From contig BAEM01000016.1 in the NCBI GenBank assembly GCA_000314955.1, positions 1 to 64,000 of the forward strand: a stretch of 64,000 nt of DNA, given 5' to 3'. The position numbers and the translations under genes are program-made. This document shows, piece by piece, positions 27,300-35,965 of this stretch; within the stretch, counting starts at the first letter, position 1, and each line of letters begins with the position of its first letter. The notes under the pieces were generated by a model that was given only the letters and a program-made list of their open reading frames with translations, was not told the DNA's origin and searched no databases. This stretch comes from Paraglaciecola chathamensis S18K6 (GTDB lineage: Bacteria; Pseudomonadota; Gammaproteobacteria; Enterobacterales; Alteromonadaceae).

Positions 27300-28112
27300 A
27301 TGTCGAATGTAAGCCAACAGCAGTATCGGGAAATTTTAATCAGCCTTACTCAAGGGGTGTTGACCATCACCTTTAATCGCCCTCACAAGAAAAACGCGAT
27401 GAATTTAGCCCTAGTTAAAGAAGTCATGGCGGTATTTAGCGATATAGCAGATGACAGCTCGGTGCGTGCAGTGGTCATTTGTGGCAGTGAAGGCAACTTT
27501 TGCGCTGGCGGCGATATTTCAGATATGCACAGCGACGCGGGCAGTGAACAAGATAAGCAACAAGCTATTTGGAATTTCAATCGCAGCTTCGGGCGCATGG
27601 TCGCCCAAGTGAATCAGGCGCCCCAAGTGGTTATTACCTTACTTGAGGGGGCGGTATTGGGCGGTGGTTTTGGTTTGGCGTGCGTTTCAGACATTGCTAT
27701 CGCCCATCAAAGTGCGGTGTTTGCGATGCCTGAAACGGGGCTTGGTGTGGTACCGGCACAAATCGCCCCTTTTGTGGTGACGCGTATCGGCTTAACCCAA
27801 GCACGGCGTCTAGCGTTACTCGGGGAACGTGTTGGTGCAAATCAGAGCCAAGCCTTGGGTATTGTGCACTTTGTTTGCGAGTCACAAGAAGCACTGCAAG
27901 CTCAGCTCAATGAGGTACTCAAACAAGTACAGCGCGGTGCGCCAAAGGCCAATGCCAATACCAAAGCACTGATGCTGAAGGTAGGAACAGTCGAGCTGGA
28001 AACCCTGTTGGATGAAGCGGCGGATGTATTTGCCCAAGCCTTATCGTCTGACGAAGGTAAAGAGGGCACTCAAGCCTTTATGCAAAAACGCAAACCAAGT
28101 TGGTGTGTATAA
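27300..28112 (+). CDS. atuE: Enoyl-CoA hydratase, isohexenylglutaconyl-CoA hydratase (AtuE)-like
   Basis: 270 aa crotonase-fold enzyme. The oxyanion-hole segments are NRPHKKNAMN and GNFCAGGDISDM, with the second-half GGFGLACVSDIAIAHQSAVFAMPETGLGVVP containing the usual catalytic Glu position. By context it hydrates the carboxylated product of the neighbouring carboxylase. It lies between the two carboxylase subunits, as atuE does in Pseudomonas. Its TAA stop directly abuts the ATG of the alpha-subunit gene. Confidence 0.8.
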   Translation: MSNVSQQQYREILISLTQGVLTITFNRPHKKNAMNLALVKEVMAVFSDIADDSSVRAVVICGSEGNFCAGGDISDMHSDAGSEQDKQQAIWNFNRSFGRMVAQVNQAPQVVITLLEGAVLGGGFGLACVSDIAIAHQSAVFAMPETGLGVVPAQIAPFVVTRIGLTQARRLALLGERVGANQSQALGIVHFVCESQEALQAQLNEVLKQVQRGAPKANANTKALMLKVGTVELETLLDEAADVFAQALSSDEGKEGTQAFMQKRKPSWCV

Positions 28113-30149
28113 ATGAGTACTGAGCAAATGACTGATAAACAAATCAAGGAAACGCAAAAGCGTGAGTTATTAAAACGTGGCTTGTTTAATAAAATACTGA
28201 TTGCCAATCGTGGAGAAATCGCCCTCAGGGTGATCCGCACTGCGCGTAATTTAGGTTACCGCACCGTGGCGGTTTATAGCGAAGCAGACAAAAATTCCCC
28301 GCATGTACTCGCTGCTGACCAAGCAGTTTGTGTTGGCCCTGCCAGCGTGTCCGAGTCGTACCTGATGATCGACAATATTATTGCTGCAGCGCACAAAACC
28401 CAAGCCGATGCTATTCACCCAGGCTATGGTTTTTTATCCGAAAACCCAGCGTTTGCGCAGGCTTGTGCTGCAGCGGGGATTCAGTTTATTGGCCCTGATG
28501 CCTCGGCCATTGAATTGATGGGCAGCAAGCGCTTGTCTAAGGTGGCCATGTTAGACGCAGGCGTGCCGTGTATCCCCGGTTATCAAGGTGCAGAACAAAG
28601 CGACCAAGTGCTGATTGAAAAGGCGGCAGATGTGGGCTTTCCCATCATGGTTAAAGCCTCAGCCGGTGGCGGTGGGCGCGGTATGCGTTTGGTCACTGAG
28701 CAAGGTGAACTGGCCGCGCAAATCAAAACTGCACGCTCTGAAGCACTTAGTGCGTTCGGCAGCGGTGAACTCATTCTTGAACGCGCTGTTTTGGCTCCCC
28801 GTCATATCGAAATCCAAATATTTGCTGATAGTCAGGGCAATACCGTTTATTTAGGTGAGCGTGACTGTTCGATACAGCGTCGTCATCAAAAAGTGGTTGA
28901 AGAAGCACCATCGCCCTTTGTGGATGAAGGGCTGCGGGAACGTATGGGGCAAGCTGCTGTGAGTGCAGCCAAAGCGTGCGGTTATCGAGGTGCAGGCACG
29001 GTTGAGTTCTTGGTTGATAGTGACAAAAATTTCTACTTTTTAGAAATGAATACCCGCTTACAAGTAGAGCATCCGGTCACTGAACTTATCACAGGTCTGG
29101 ACTTGGTTGAGTGGCAACTGCGGGTAGCTGCGGGTGAAATGCTACAACTGACCCAAGAGGACGTTTCACTCAACGGACACGCCATTGAGGTGCGGTTGTA
29201 CGCGGAAGATCCTCGTCAAAATTTTATGCCGCAAACGGGCAATATTCTTGTATGGCAGTACCCTGAACGTGAAGGCATTCGCGTTGATCACGGTATTCAT
29301 TGCGGCGATACCGTCAGTGCCCATTACGACCCTATGTTGGCTAAAGTCATCGCCTTTGGGCCAGACCGAGCAACCGCCGCAAGGCGACTCGCCAGTGCCA
29401 TTGAAGACATTCAACTAGTGGGTGTGAACACCAACAGACGCTTTTTACTCAATGTACTGCGCCACCCCGCTTTTATAAACGCCGAGGCGACAACGGCCTT
29501 TATCGAACAACATTTTACTGAGCATGCCAGTACCCAAAATACAGCCCCCGCTATAGGCACACTTGCCAGAGCCGCCATGATTTACTTTCAGCACCCTTCA
29601 TTTGGCCAGCCCTCTTGGAGCAGTGCAGCGCCTCAGGTGTATCACTTTACCCTGAAAATCAATGAGCAGACTCACGCAGTGCAAATACAAAAACACGAGG
29701 ATGGTTATTTAGTCAAAAGTGAAGCACAAGAGACCGAACTTACCCTAGTAAGTCATGGGGCTAATCAAGCCGTAGTGGTTGAAGAGGGGATCCGCCAAGG
29801 TTTTAGCTATGCGCTGCAAGACAAAACTCTCTTTTTAGACGATGGCAGCGGCCATTACCAAATAGACGATATCACCCAGTTACCGGCAAGCGTGAGTGAA
29901 CAAAACGCGAGTGGCGAAATCAATGCCGTCATGGACGGAGTGATAGTTGACGTATTGGCAAAAGAGGGGGATGCCGTTGAAGCCGGGCAACTTATGGTCG
30001 TCATGGAGGCCATGAAAATGGAACATCAGTTAAAGGCGCTGAGCACAGGGCGAGTCACTGAGGTGCGCGCAGCAATAGGCCAGCAGGTGAAATCCAAACA
30101 GCTATTGGTCACTATCAGTAGCAACGACGATACGCACAGCGATGCGTAA
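28113..30149 (+). CDS. atuF: Acyl-CoA carboxylase alpha subunit (biotin carboxylase plus biotin carrier), AtuF-like
   Basis: 678 aa. Residues about 25-470 are a biotin carboxylase (FNKILIANRGEIALRVIRTARNLG; ATP-grasp loop KASAGGGGRGMR; EMNTRLQVEHPVTE). Residues about 600-675 are the biotinyl domain with the biotin Lys in VVMEAMKMEHQL. With the beta subunit it would carboxylate geranyl-CoA (or a related methyl-branched enoyl-CoA). The start directly follows the hydratase stop, indicating translational coupling. Confidence 0.88.
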   Translation: MSTEQMTDKQIKETQKRELLKRGLFNKILIANRGEIALRVIRTARNLGYRTVAVYSEADKNSPHVLAADQAVCVGPASVSESYLMIDNIIAAAHKTQADAIHPGYGFLSENPAFAQACAAAGIQFIGPDASAIELMGSKRLSKVAMLDAGVPCIPGYQGAEQSDQVLIEKAADVGFPIMVKASAGGGGRGMRLVTEQGELAAQIKTARSEALSAFGSGELILERAVLAPRHIEIQIFADSQGNTVYLGERDCSIQRRHQKVVEEAPSPFVDEGLRERMGQAAVSAAKACGYRGAGTVEFLVDSDKNFYFLEMNTRLQVEHPVTELITGLDLVEWQLRVAAGEMLQLTQEDVSLNGHAIEVRLYAEDPRQNFMPQTGNILVWQYPEREGIRVDHGIHCGDTVSAHYDPMLAKVIAFGPDRATAARRLASAIEDIQLVGVNTNRRFLLNVLRHPAFINAEATTAFIEQHFTEHASTQNTAPAIGTLARAAMIYFQHPSFGQPSWSSAAPQVYHFTLKINEQTHAVQIQKHEDGYLVKSEAQETELTLVSHGANQAVVVEEGIRQGFSYALQDKTLFLDDGSGHYQIDDITQLPASVSEQNASGEINAVMDGVIVDVLAKEGDAVEAGQLMVVMEAMKMEHQLKALSTGRVTEVRAAIGQQVKSKQLLVTISSNDDTHSDA

Positions 30150-30161
30150 CCAAGGACGTTT

Positions 30162-31976
30162 ATGAGCAACAAAACAGTAAGAATTGGCGGTGCATCGGCC
30201 TTTTATGGCGACAGTCAACTATCAGCTCGCCAGCTGGTGGACGATGGCAATATTGACTACTTGGTGTTTGATTATTTAGCCGAAGTCACTATGGCGATTT
30301 TGTCTCAAGCCAAAGCCAAAAACAGTGATTATGGCTATGCCGTAGATTTTGTCACTGTGGCCATGCGAGATGTATTGGCCGATTGCGCCCAAAAGGGCAT
30401 AAAAGTGATAGCAAATGCGGGCGGCATGAACGTACCAAGCTGCATCACGGCGCTTGAGCAATTGTGTAGTGAGCTTGATATTAATTTGAATATCGCTGGG
30501 GTGTACGGTGATGATTTATCCACCAATCGCCAGAATCTAGATAGCGATGACCTTGCAGAAATGCAAACTGGACAGCCTTTACCCGAGCGTTTGAGTAGCA
30601 TCAATGCCTATTTAGGATCGCGCCCCATCGCTGACGCCCTAGCTGCTGGGGCAGACCTGGTGGTAACAGGTCGCGTAGTGGATAGCGCCTTAGTGTTAGG
30701 GCCACTAATGCACGAATTTAACTGGCAAGAAAACGAATACGACAAACTGGCTCAAGGTGCATTGGCCGGGCATATTTTAGAGTGTGGTGCCCAGTGCACC
30801 GGTGGTAATTTTACTGATTGGCATTTGGTGCCTGACTTTTCCACCATGAGCTACCCTATTGCTCAAGTGAGTGCCAACGGCGCGTTCGAGGTAGGTATAG
30901 TACCAAACACAGGTGGCATGGTGACTGAGGCCACGATCGGCGAACAGGTTTTGTATGAAATAGGCGACCCAGCGAATTATTTATTGCCAGATGTCGCCTG
31001 TGACTTTAGCAATATCACCCTGACCCAAATGGGCAAAGATCGGGTCAGCGTTTCAGGGGCGAAGGGGCGAGCGCCGGGTAATCAATATAAAGTGTGCGCC
31101 ACCTACGTCGATGGCTACAAGTTGTTAAGCTCTTTCTTTATGGGCGGCGAGCGGGCAGCGGAAAAAGCCAGAGTAAACACAAACGCCTTTATTCGACGTA
31201 CAGAGCGAGCCTTCGCAGATAAAGGATTAGGAGGATATCGGCGCACGAGTGTCGAGATTATCGGTGCTGAAGATACCTATGGTCCACACGCGAAAGCCCA
31301 AGAGACGCGAGAGGTGATTGCTAAGGTTGGTTTGCATCACGATAGCAAGTTGGCGTTGCACTTTGCCGCCAGTGAAATCGCCTATTTAGCCACTTCAGCT
31401 GCACCGGGCATGAGTGGTTTTGGTGCTGGGCGACCCAAACCGCAACCATTGATTCGCGTACATTCGGCGCTGATTGAAAAATCTCACGTACCCGTTACGG
31501 TGCAATTAAACAAAACCGTGCTCTTCACACAATGCTACCTTACCCCAGAGTCATCTCACTTTGCAGAGGCTGCGCAATTTTCGCCAGATGCGATTAAAGC
31601 TGACGCTACAAGCTCTGATGCTGCAAGCAGTGAGTCGCTGACTAGCGTACCGCTGGTAACACTGGCTTATGCTCGCAGCGGTGATAAAGGCGATAACGTC
31701 AATATTGGGCTTATTGCGCGAGAAGCTAAATACTTACCTGTACTTTACCGACAAGTGACTGAACAGGTCGTCGCTACCTACTTTGCTCATCAACTTGAAG
31801 GTCACGTTTTGCGCTATAACCTACCAGGCATAAACGGGTTTAACTTCTTGATGACCCAAGCATTAGGCGGTGGTGGTACGGCGTCACTCAGAACAGACAC
31901 ACAAGGCAAGGCCGCAGCACAAATGTTGTTATCGATGCCGATTACGGTGCCGAAAAGCTGGGTAGAAAAAGCATGA
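30162..31976 (+). CDS. atuA: Acyclic terpene utilisation protein AtuA family (DUF1446)
   Basis: 604 aa. The N-terminal KTVRIGGASAFYGDSQLSARQLV, FDYLAEVTMAIL and VIANAGGMNVPSCI are hallmarks of AtuA/DUF1446; the C-terminal VTLAYARSGDKGDNVNIGLIAR segment is the ferredoxin-like AtuA C-terminal region. AtuA is needed for growth on citronellol in Pseudomonas, but its biochemical role is not established. It follows the alpha subunit by 12 bp and overlaps the SDR gene by ATGA. It is the strongest pointer to the Atu pathway. Confidence 0.87.
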   Translation: MSNKTVRIGGASAFYGDSQLSARQLVDDGNIDYLVFDYLAEVTMAILSQAKAKNSDYGYAVDFVTVAMRDVLADCAQKGIKVIANAGGMNVPSCITALEQLCSELDINLNIAGVYGDDLSTNRQNLDSDDLAEMQTGQPLPERLSSINAYLGSRPIADALAAGADLVVTGRVVDSALVLGPLMHEFNWQENEYDKLAQGALAGHILECGAQCTGGNFTDWHLVPDFSTMSYPIAQVSANGAFEVGIVPNTGGMVTEATIGEQVLYEIGDPANYLLPDVACDFSNITLTQMGKDRVSVSGAKGRAPGNQYKVCATYVDGYKLLSSFFMGGERAAEKARVNTNAFIRRTERAFADKGLGGYRRTSVEIIGAEDTYGPHAKAQETREVIAKVGLHHDSKLALHFAASEIAYLATSAAPGMSGFGAGRPKPQPLIRVHSALIEKSHVPVTVQLNKTVLFTQCYLTPESSHFAEAAQFSPDAIKADATSSDAASSESLTSVPLVTLAYARSGDKGDNVNIGLIAREAKYLPVLYRQVTEQVVATYFAHQLEGHVLRYNLPGINGFNFLMTQALGGGGTASLRTDTQGKAAAQMLLSMPITVPKSWVEKA

Positions 31977-32845
31977 GCTATCAATCGTGCTTGAGGGCGA
32001 ATTGTTTTGCTGATCAAACATATGTCATCACGGGTGGCGGCAGTGGCATAGGGCGCTGCGCCGCCCATGAACTGGCAAGTTTAGGGGCAAACGTTGTTCT
32101 GCTTGGCCGTAATCTAGAGAAATTGCAGCGCACCAGTAATGAGATCATCGAAGATGGCGGAAGTGCAGACTATTTTGCTTTAGATATCCGCGATGAAGAG
32201 CAGGTCATCACCACCGTAAGCGCCATTTTACAAGCCCATGAACACTTACATGGCTTACTGAATATCGCAGGTGGGCAATTTCGCGCGCCATTAGAGGCCA
32301 TCAGTAAAAAAGGCTTTGAAAGCGTGGTGCAAACCAATCTTGTGGGCGGCTTTTTAATGGCCAGAGAATTGTTCAAACAACACTTCAGAGCCCATGGCGG
32401 CAGCATAGTGAATATCACCGCGGATAATAAAAACGGTATGCCGGGTATGGGCCACTCGGGTGCAGCGCGGGCTGGGGTCGAAAACCTCACCAAAACGGCC
32501 GCGTGGGAATGGGGGCGATATGGCGTGCGAGTGAATACGGTGGCCCCTGGCTGGGTGGCGTCTTCTGGCCTTGATACCTACCCTCAAGAGATGCAAGCCG
32601 CCATAAAAAATCTAAAACATGCAGTACCCCTGGGGCGTATTGCTAGCGAAGCAGAAATCTCTTCGGTGATTTGCTTTTTAATGAGCCCAGGCGCCAACTT
32701 CATCAGCGGCCAATCTATATGGGTAGACGGCGCTGCAAGTATGGGCTCTGCCCCTGCACTTGCGCCACTTGGCCAAACAGCACCCGTTAACGGCACAACA
32801 TGGGACGGCTTTCATCGCTCAGCGCCGCCCAAGGTTTTGCGCTAA
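31973..32845 (+). CDS. Short-chain dehydrogenase/reductase (AtuB/AtuG-like)
   Basis: 290 aa. The TGGGSGIGRCAAHEL dinucleotide motif near the N-terminus and NIAGG are typical of the SDR family. The catalytic Tyr/Lys motif is not canonical: the region after the Ser-type strand reads NITADNKNGMPGMGHSGAARAGVENLTK, where YxxxK is expected, so the Tyr appears to be replaced (GHSGAARAG), as in 2,4-dienoyl-CoA reductase-like SDRs. It overlaps atuA by four bases. Either an alcohol/ketone oxidoreductase or a dienoyl-CoA reductase of the pathway. Confidence 0.82.
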   Translation: MSYQSCLRANCFADQTYVITGGGSGIGRCAAHELASLGANVVLLGRNLEKLQRTSNEIIEDGGSADYFALDIRDEEQVITTVSAILQAHEHLHGLLNIAGGQFRAPLEAISKKGFESVVQTNLVGGFLMARELFKQHFRAHGGSIVNITADNKNGMPGMGHSGAARAGVENLTKTAAWEWGRYGVRVNTVAPGWVASSGLDTYPQEMQAAIKNLKHAVPLGRIASEAEISSVICFLMSPGANFISGQSIWVDGAASMGSAPALAPLGQTAPVNGTTWDGFHRSAPPKVLR

Positions 32846-32876
32846 CGCCCAGCACAATATCAACGAGGATATGAAG

Positions 32877-34478
32877 ATGAATAACCACGCATTGAATAGA
32901 AACCTGATAGAGCGCGTTGCCCTAGGTGACCTGCTACGTAAGCGCAGCAGAGACAGCGGCGAGCAGCCTGCCATTGTAGATTTTCCAGCCGGTGAGCGCC
33001 GTGCAACCAGCTATAACGAATTAAACAAACGGGTGAATCAGTTGGCCCACGGCTTAATCGCAAAGGGCGTTAAACAAGGGGACAAACTGGCGTTATTCTC
33101 AACCAATCAGCGCGACATGCTTACCGTGTATTTTGCCTGCTACAAACTCGGTGTAATTGCCGTACCGATTAATTTTATGCAAGGCGTAGACGATGTGCGC
33201 TACAACCTTGAACACAGCGAAACCTCAGCCGTTGTTTACGAAGCGATGTTTGCCGAGCTAGTGCACGCCAGCACCGAAGGTAATCCACACATCAAGCTGA
33301 CGGTGCAAATGGGCAATACCAAGGGCAAAACTGATTACAGCTTAGAAGCGCTGCTCGATAATCAAAGTGAGCAAGAGATTAATGACCGTATTATTGAGGA
33401 CAGAGACACGGCCCACATGATCTACACTTCGGGCACCACTTCACGACCTAAAGCGGTTGAGTCATCCCATCTGGCGCTGACCATAGCGGCGTTAACCGGT
33501 GCCATTGAGCTTGAGCTAAATCGATATAATCGCATGTTGTTGGTGCTGCCGCTGTTCCATTGTGCGGCATTATCTGTGCTGCACCCAGTGATGATGCGCG
33601 GGGGCTGCACTGTGCTGCACGCCGCATTTGACCCTAACATTATTGTGGATAGTCTTGAGCAGGAAAAAATCGAAACCGCCGTGTTCATGCCCATGATGTG
33701 GCATGCACTGCTCGCTACGCCGAATGTTGAACAGCGCGACTTTAAACACTTCAAATTAGGGGTGTATTCCATGGCTGCTATGAATAGTAGAAGCCTAGAA
33801 AAAGTACGTAAAACCTTTGGGTGCGTGATGCATTTGGGCAGCGGCCAAACCGAGTTCGCCCCCGTTGCCTGTATGTATCGAGATAAAACCCCAACCGAAT
33901 TCAGCGAAGGTAATTATTGGGGGGAGCCCGTTTGTACTGGTGAGCAAGCGATTATTGATAAGCAAGGCAACGAGCTTCCCAACGGCGAAGCGGGAGAGAT
34001 CGTATGGCGCGGGCCACAAGTTATGAGTGGCTACTATAAAAATGAGCAAGCCACAGCGGAAGCGGGTAAATTCGGCTGGCATCACACGGGAGATATCGGC
34101 TTAATCGATAACCAAGGCCAACTGCTGTTTATTGACCGGATCAAAGACACGATAAAATCGGGTGGCGAAAATGTTTCATCACAAAAAGTAGAACAGGTGC
34201 TTGAGCTATTTGACGGTGTTGAACGAGCCGCTGCTTTTGGCGTGAGTCACCCTCATTGGGGGGAAGCTGTATGTGCCTGTATTATAAGCAGTACTTTGAG
34301 CGAACCAGACATTCCCAGTATCGAGGACCACTGTAAAGCGCAGCTAGGGAAGTTCGAAGTCCCTAAAGCTATTTTCATCTGCGAAACATTACCCGTAACA
34401 GGCACAGGAAAAATCAGAAAGGTAGAGCTAAGAGCGCAATATAAAGACTTGTTTATACCCATTCCAGTCAATAATTAA
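32877..34478 (+). CDS. AMP-dependent acyl-CoA synthetase (AtuH-like role)
   Basis: 533 aa. P-loop MIYTSGTTSRPKAVE, adenylate motif GWHHTGDIG, hinge DRIKDTIKSGGENV and catalytic Lys in TGTGKIRKVE are all present. It would activate citronellate/geranate-type acids to CoA esters. I start at 32877 (gagga SD 7 nt before); an upstream in-frame start at 32760 would overlap the SDR gene. The last residues (IPIPVNN) and the stop codon lie in a MITE remnant. It is the last gene of the Atu-like operon. Confidence 0.85.
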   Translation: MNNHALNRNLIERVALGDLLRKRSRDSGEQPAIVDFPAGERRATSYNELNKRVNQLAHGLIAKGVKQGDKLALFSTNQRDMLTVYFACYKLGVIAVPINFMQGVDDVRYNLEHSETSAVVYEAMFAELVHASTEGNPHIKLTVQMGNTKGKTDYSLEALLDNQSEQEINDRIIEDRDTAHMIYTSGTTSRPKAVESSHLALTIAALTGAIELELNRYNRMLLVLPLFHCAALSVLHPVMMRGGCTVLHAAFDPNIIVDSLEQEKIETAVFMPMMWHALLATPNVEQRDFKHFKLGVYSMAAMNSRSLEKVRKTFGCVMHLGSGQTEFAPVACMYRDKTPTEFSEGNYWGEPVCTGEQAIIDKQGNELPNGEAGEIVWRGPQVMSGYYKNEQATAEAGKFGWHHTGDIGLIDNQGQLLFIDRIKDTIKSGGENVSSQKVEQVLELFDGVERAAAFGVSHPHWGEAVCACIISSTLSEPDIPSIEDHCKAQLGKFEVPKAIFICETLPVTGTGKIRKVELRAQYKDLFIPIPVNN

Positions 34479-34517
34479 TCACTCAGCAAAAATTTAAAAA
34501 GGACTTAATCCAAGCGT
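34456..34517. repeat. MITE remnant E (left end only)
   Basis: tacccattccagtcaataat, then taatcactcagcaaaaattt and aaaaaggacttaatccaagcg, aligns base by base with the left end of copy A (taccattccacgttaataag, tcactcagcgagagttt, aaaagggcttaaacaaggcg). The end of the acyl-CoA synthetase gene is inside it. Confidence 0.65.
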
Positions 34518-34537
34518 TTTAATATTTCACAGGCAAT

Positions 34538-34567
34538 AAAAAAGCGCGTTAATAAACGCGCTTTTTT
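34538..34567. terminator. Bidirectional Rho-independent terminator between the Atu operon and rpoH
   Basis: A 13-bp stem (aaaaaagcgcgtt / aacgcgctttttt) with loop aata, carrying A- and T-runs on both sides. It serves both convergent genes. Confidence 0.9.
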
Positions 34568-34583
34568 GGTATCAATGAGTGGA

Positions 34584-35435
34584 TTATGACATCGCACTCT
34601 GTAACTTTTTCATAGCGTTCTTTTCGATTTGACGAACACGCTCTGCAGATACTTGGTACTTATCTGCAAGATCTTGCAATGTGGTTTTATCGTCACTTAA
34701 CCAACGCGTCTGAATAATATGTTGGCTACGCTCATCAAGGGTTTTTATCGCAGAGTAAAGCTTTTGTGATGCGGTCGCATCCCAATCGGCATTTACTACT
34801 TCTGTTTCAACGTCAGGGCTTTTATCTTCTAAAAACTGTACTGGCGCGAAGCTGCCACTTTCGTCGTCATCGGCAGACAAGTCAAACGCTTGGTCATGGC
34901 TACTCATGCGAGCTTCCATCTGTAGCACTTCTTTCTCGCTTACCCCAAGATCGCTTGCAACCTTTTGTACTTCTGCATGGGTAAACCAACCTAAACGCTT
35001 TTTGTTTTTACGTAGATTAAAGAATAACTTACGCTGCGCTTTGGTGGTCGCAACTTTCACTATACGCCAGTTACGAAGTACAAATTCGTGAATTTCTGCT
35101 TTTATCCAATGTACAGCAAAAGACACTAATCGAACGCCTACTGTAGGGTCGAAACGTCTCACTGCTTTCATTAGTCCAATGTTACCTTCTTGGATTAAAT
35201 CCGCTTGAGGTAAGCCGTAGCCAGAATAAGATTTAGCAATATGCACAACAAAACGTAGATGAGACATAATCAGCTTTCTTGCAGCTAATAAATCGTCTTC
35301 CTGTTGTAAACGTTCTGCTAGACCTTTCTCTTCTTCAGCGGACAACATATCAATGCTGCTAACAGCTTGAACATAAGTTTCGATGCTACCGGTCTGTGGA
35401 ACGGTTAACGTTAATGCACGCATATCTGTAGTCAT
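34584..35435 (-). CDS. rpoH: Heat-shock sigma factor sigma-32
   Basis: 283 aa. Region 2 ([43 protein letters not shown]), the RpoH box [10 protein letters not shown], and region 4 ([27 protein letters not shown]) identify sigma-32. It directs RNA polymerase to heat-shock promoters. Start at 35435 is preferred since gaggtgatt lies directly upstream; six more codons upstream are unlikely. In E. coli it follows ftsX; here an EAL/HDOD gene on the other strand is interposed. Confidence 0.95.
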   Translation of the reverse strand: MTTDMRALTLTVPQTGSIETYVQAVSSIDMLSAEEEKGLAERLQQEDDLLAARKLIMSHLRFVVHIAKSYSGYGLPQADLIQEGNIGLMKAVRRFDPTVGVRLVSFAVHWIKAEIHEFVLRNWRIVKVATTKAQRKLFFNLRKNKKRLGWFTHAEVQKVASDLGVSEKEVLQMEARMSSHDQAFDLSADDDESGSFAPVQFLEDKSPDVETEVVNADWDATASQKLYSAIKTLDERSQHIIQTRWLSDDKTTLQDLADKYQVSAERVRQIEKNAMKKLQSAMS

Positions 35436-35965
35436 AATCACCTCGTGTAACATTGTGTTCTAGGAACCATGCAATGACTTTGCCATCCCAGAACTGCTTT
35501 GAGTTTACGCTTGTTGTAATAGACCACTCAAAGGCGAAAAAATTTCATGTAGCGACTGATGTTTCAGTAATATATTATACAAAAAACAGATCTCTGTGAT
35601 CCAGATCAATTGAAAAGTTTTACTGCGCTACTTTTGGGGGTTGCTCATACTTCATGAACAACGAATGATGCAACCATAATAACAGTTACCATTGTACGCA
35701 AGAACTATCTTCGCAATATTAATATTCTATTACATATGCTGGTCTTTCATCACATTTGATAGACTATATTGATCTTTTTTTGTTTTATTGAAGTAAAAAC
35801 AATCCTTTGTCGTATTTACAAGGTTTAAAATAGTCTGTTAGTCTGACTTTGTTCAAAAAAACGACGAAAGTACATCGAAGGTACTAAAATTAATTTGCAG
35901 CGCTCCCCAAGCGTTATATCTTTTGGACTAAATAGTCTTAATAAAATGTTTTCATAGGGATGTAA
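35436..35965. other. Divergent promoter region between rpoH and the HDOD-EAL gene
   Basis: About 530 bp, strongly AT-rich, without a credible gene. It must hold the rpoH promoters (minus) and the promoter of the HDOD gene (plus). An imperfect inverted repeat (ggttgctcat at 35639-35648, atgatgcaacc at 35666-35676) is the only structure that I noted. Confidence 0.4.
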
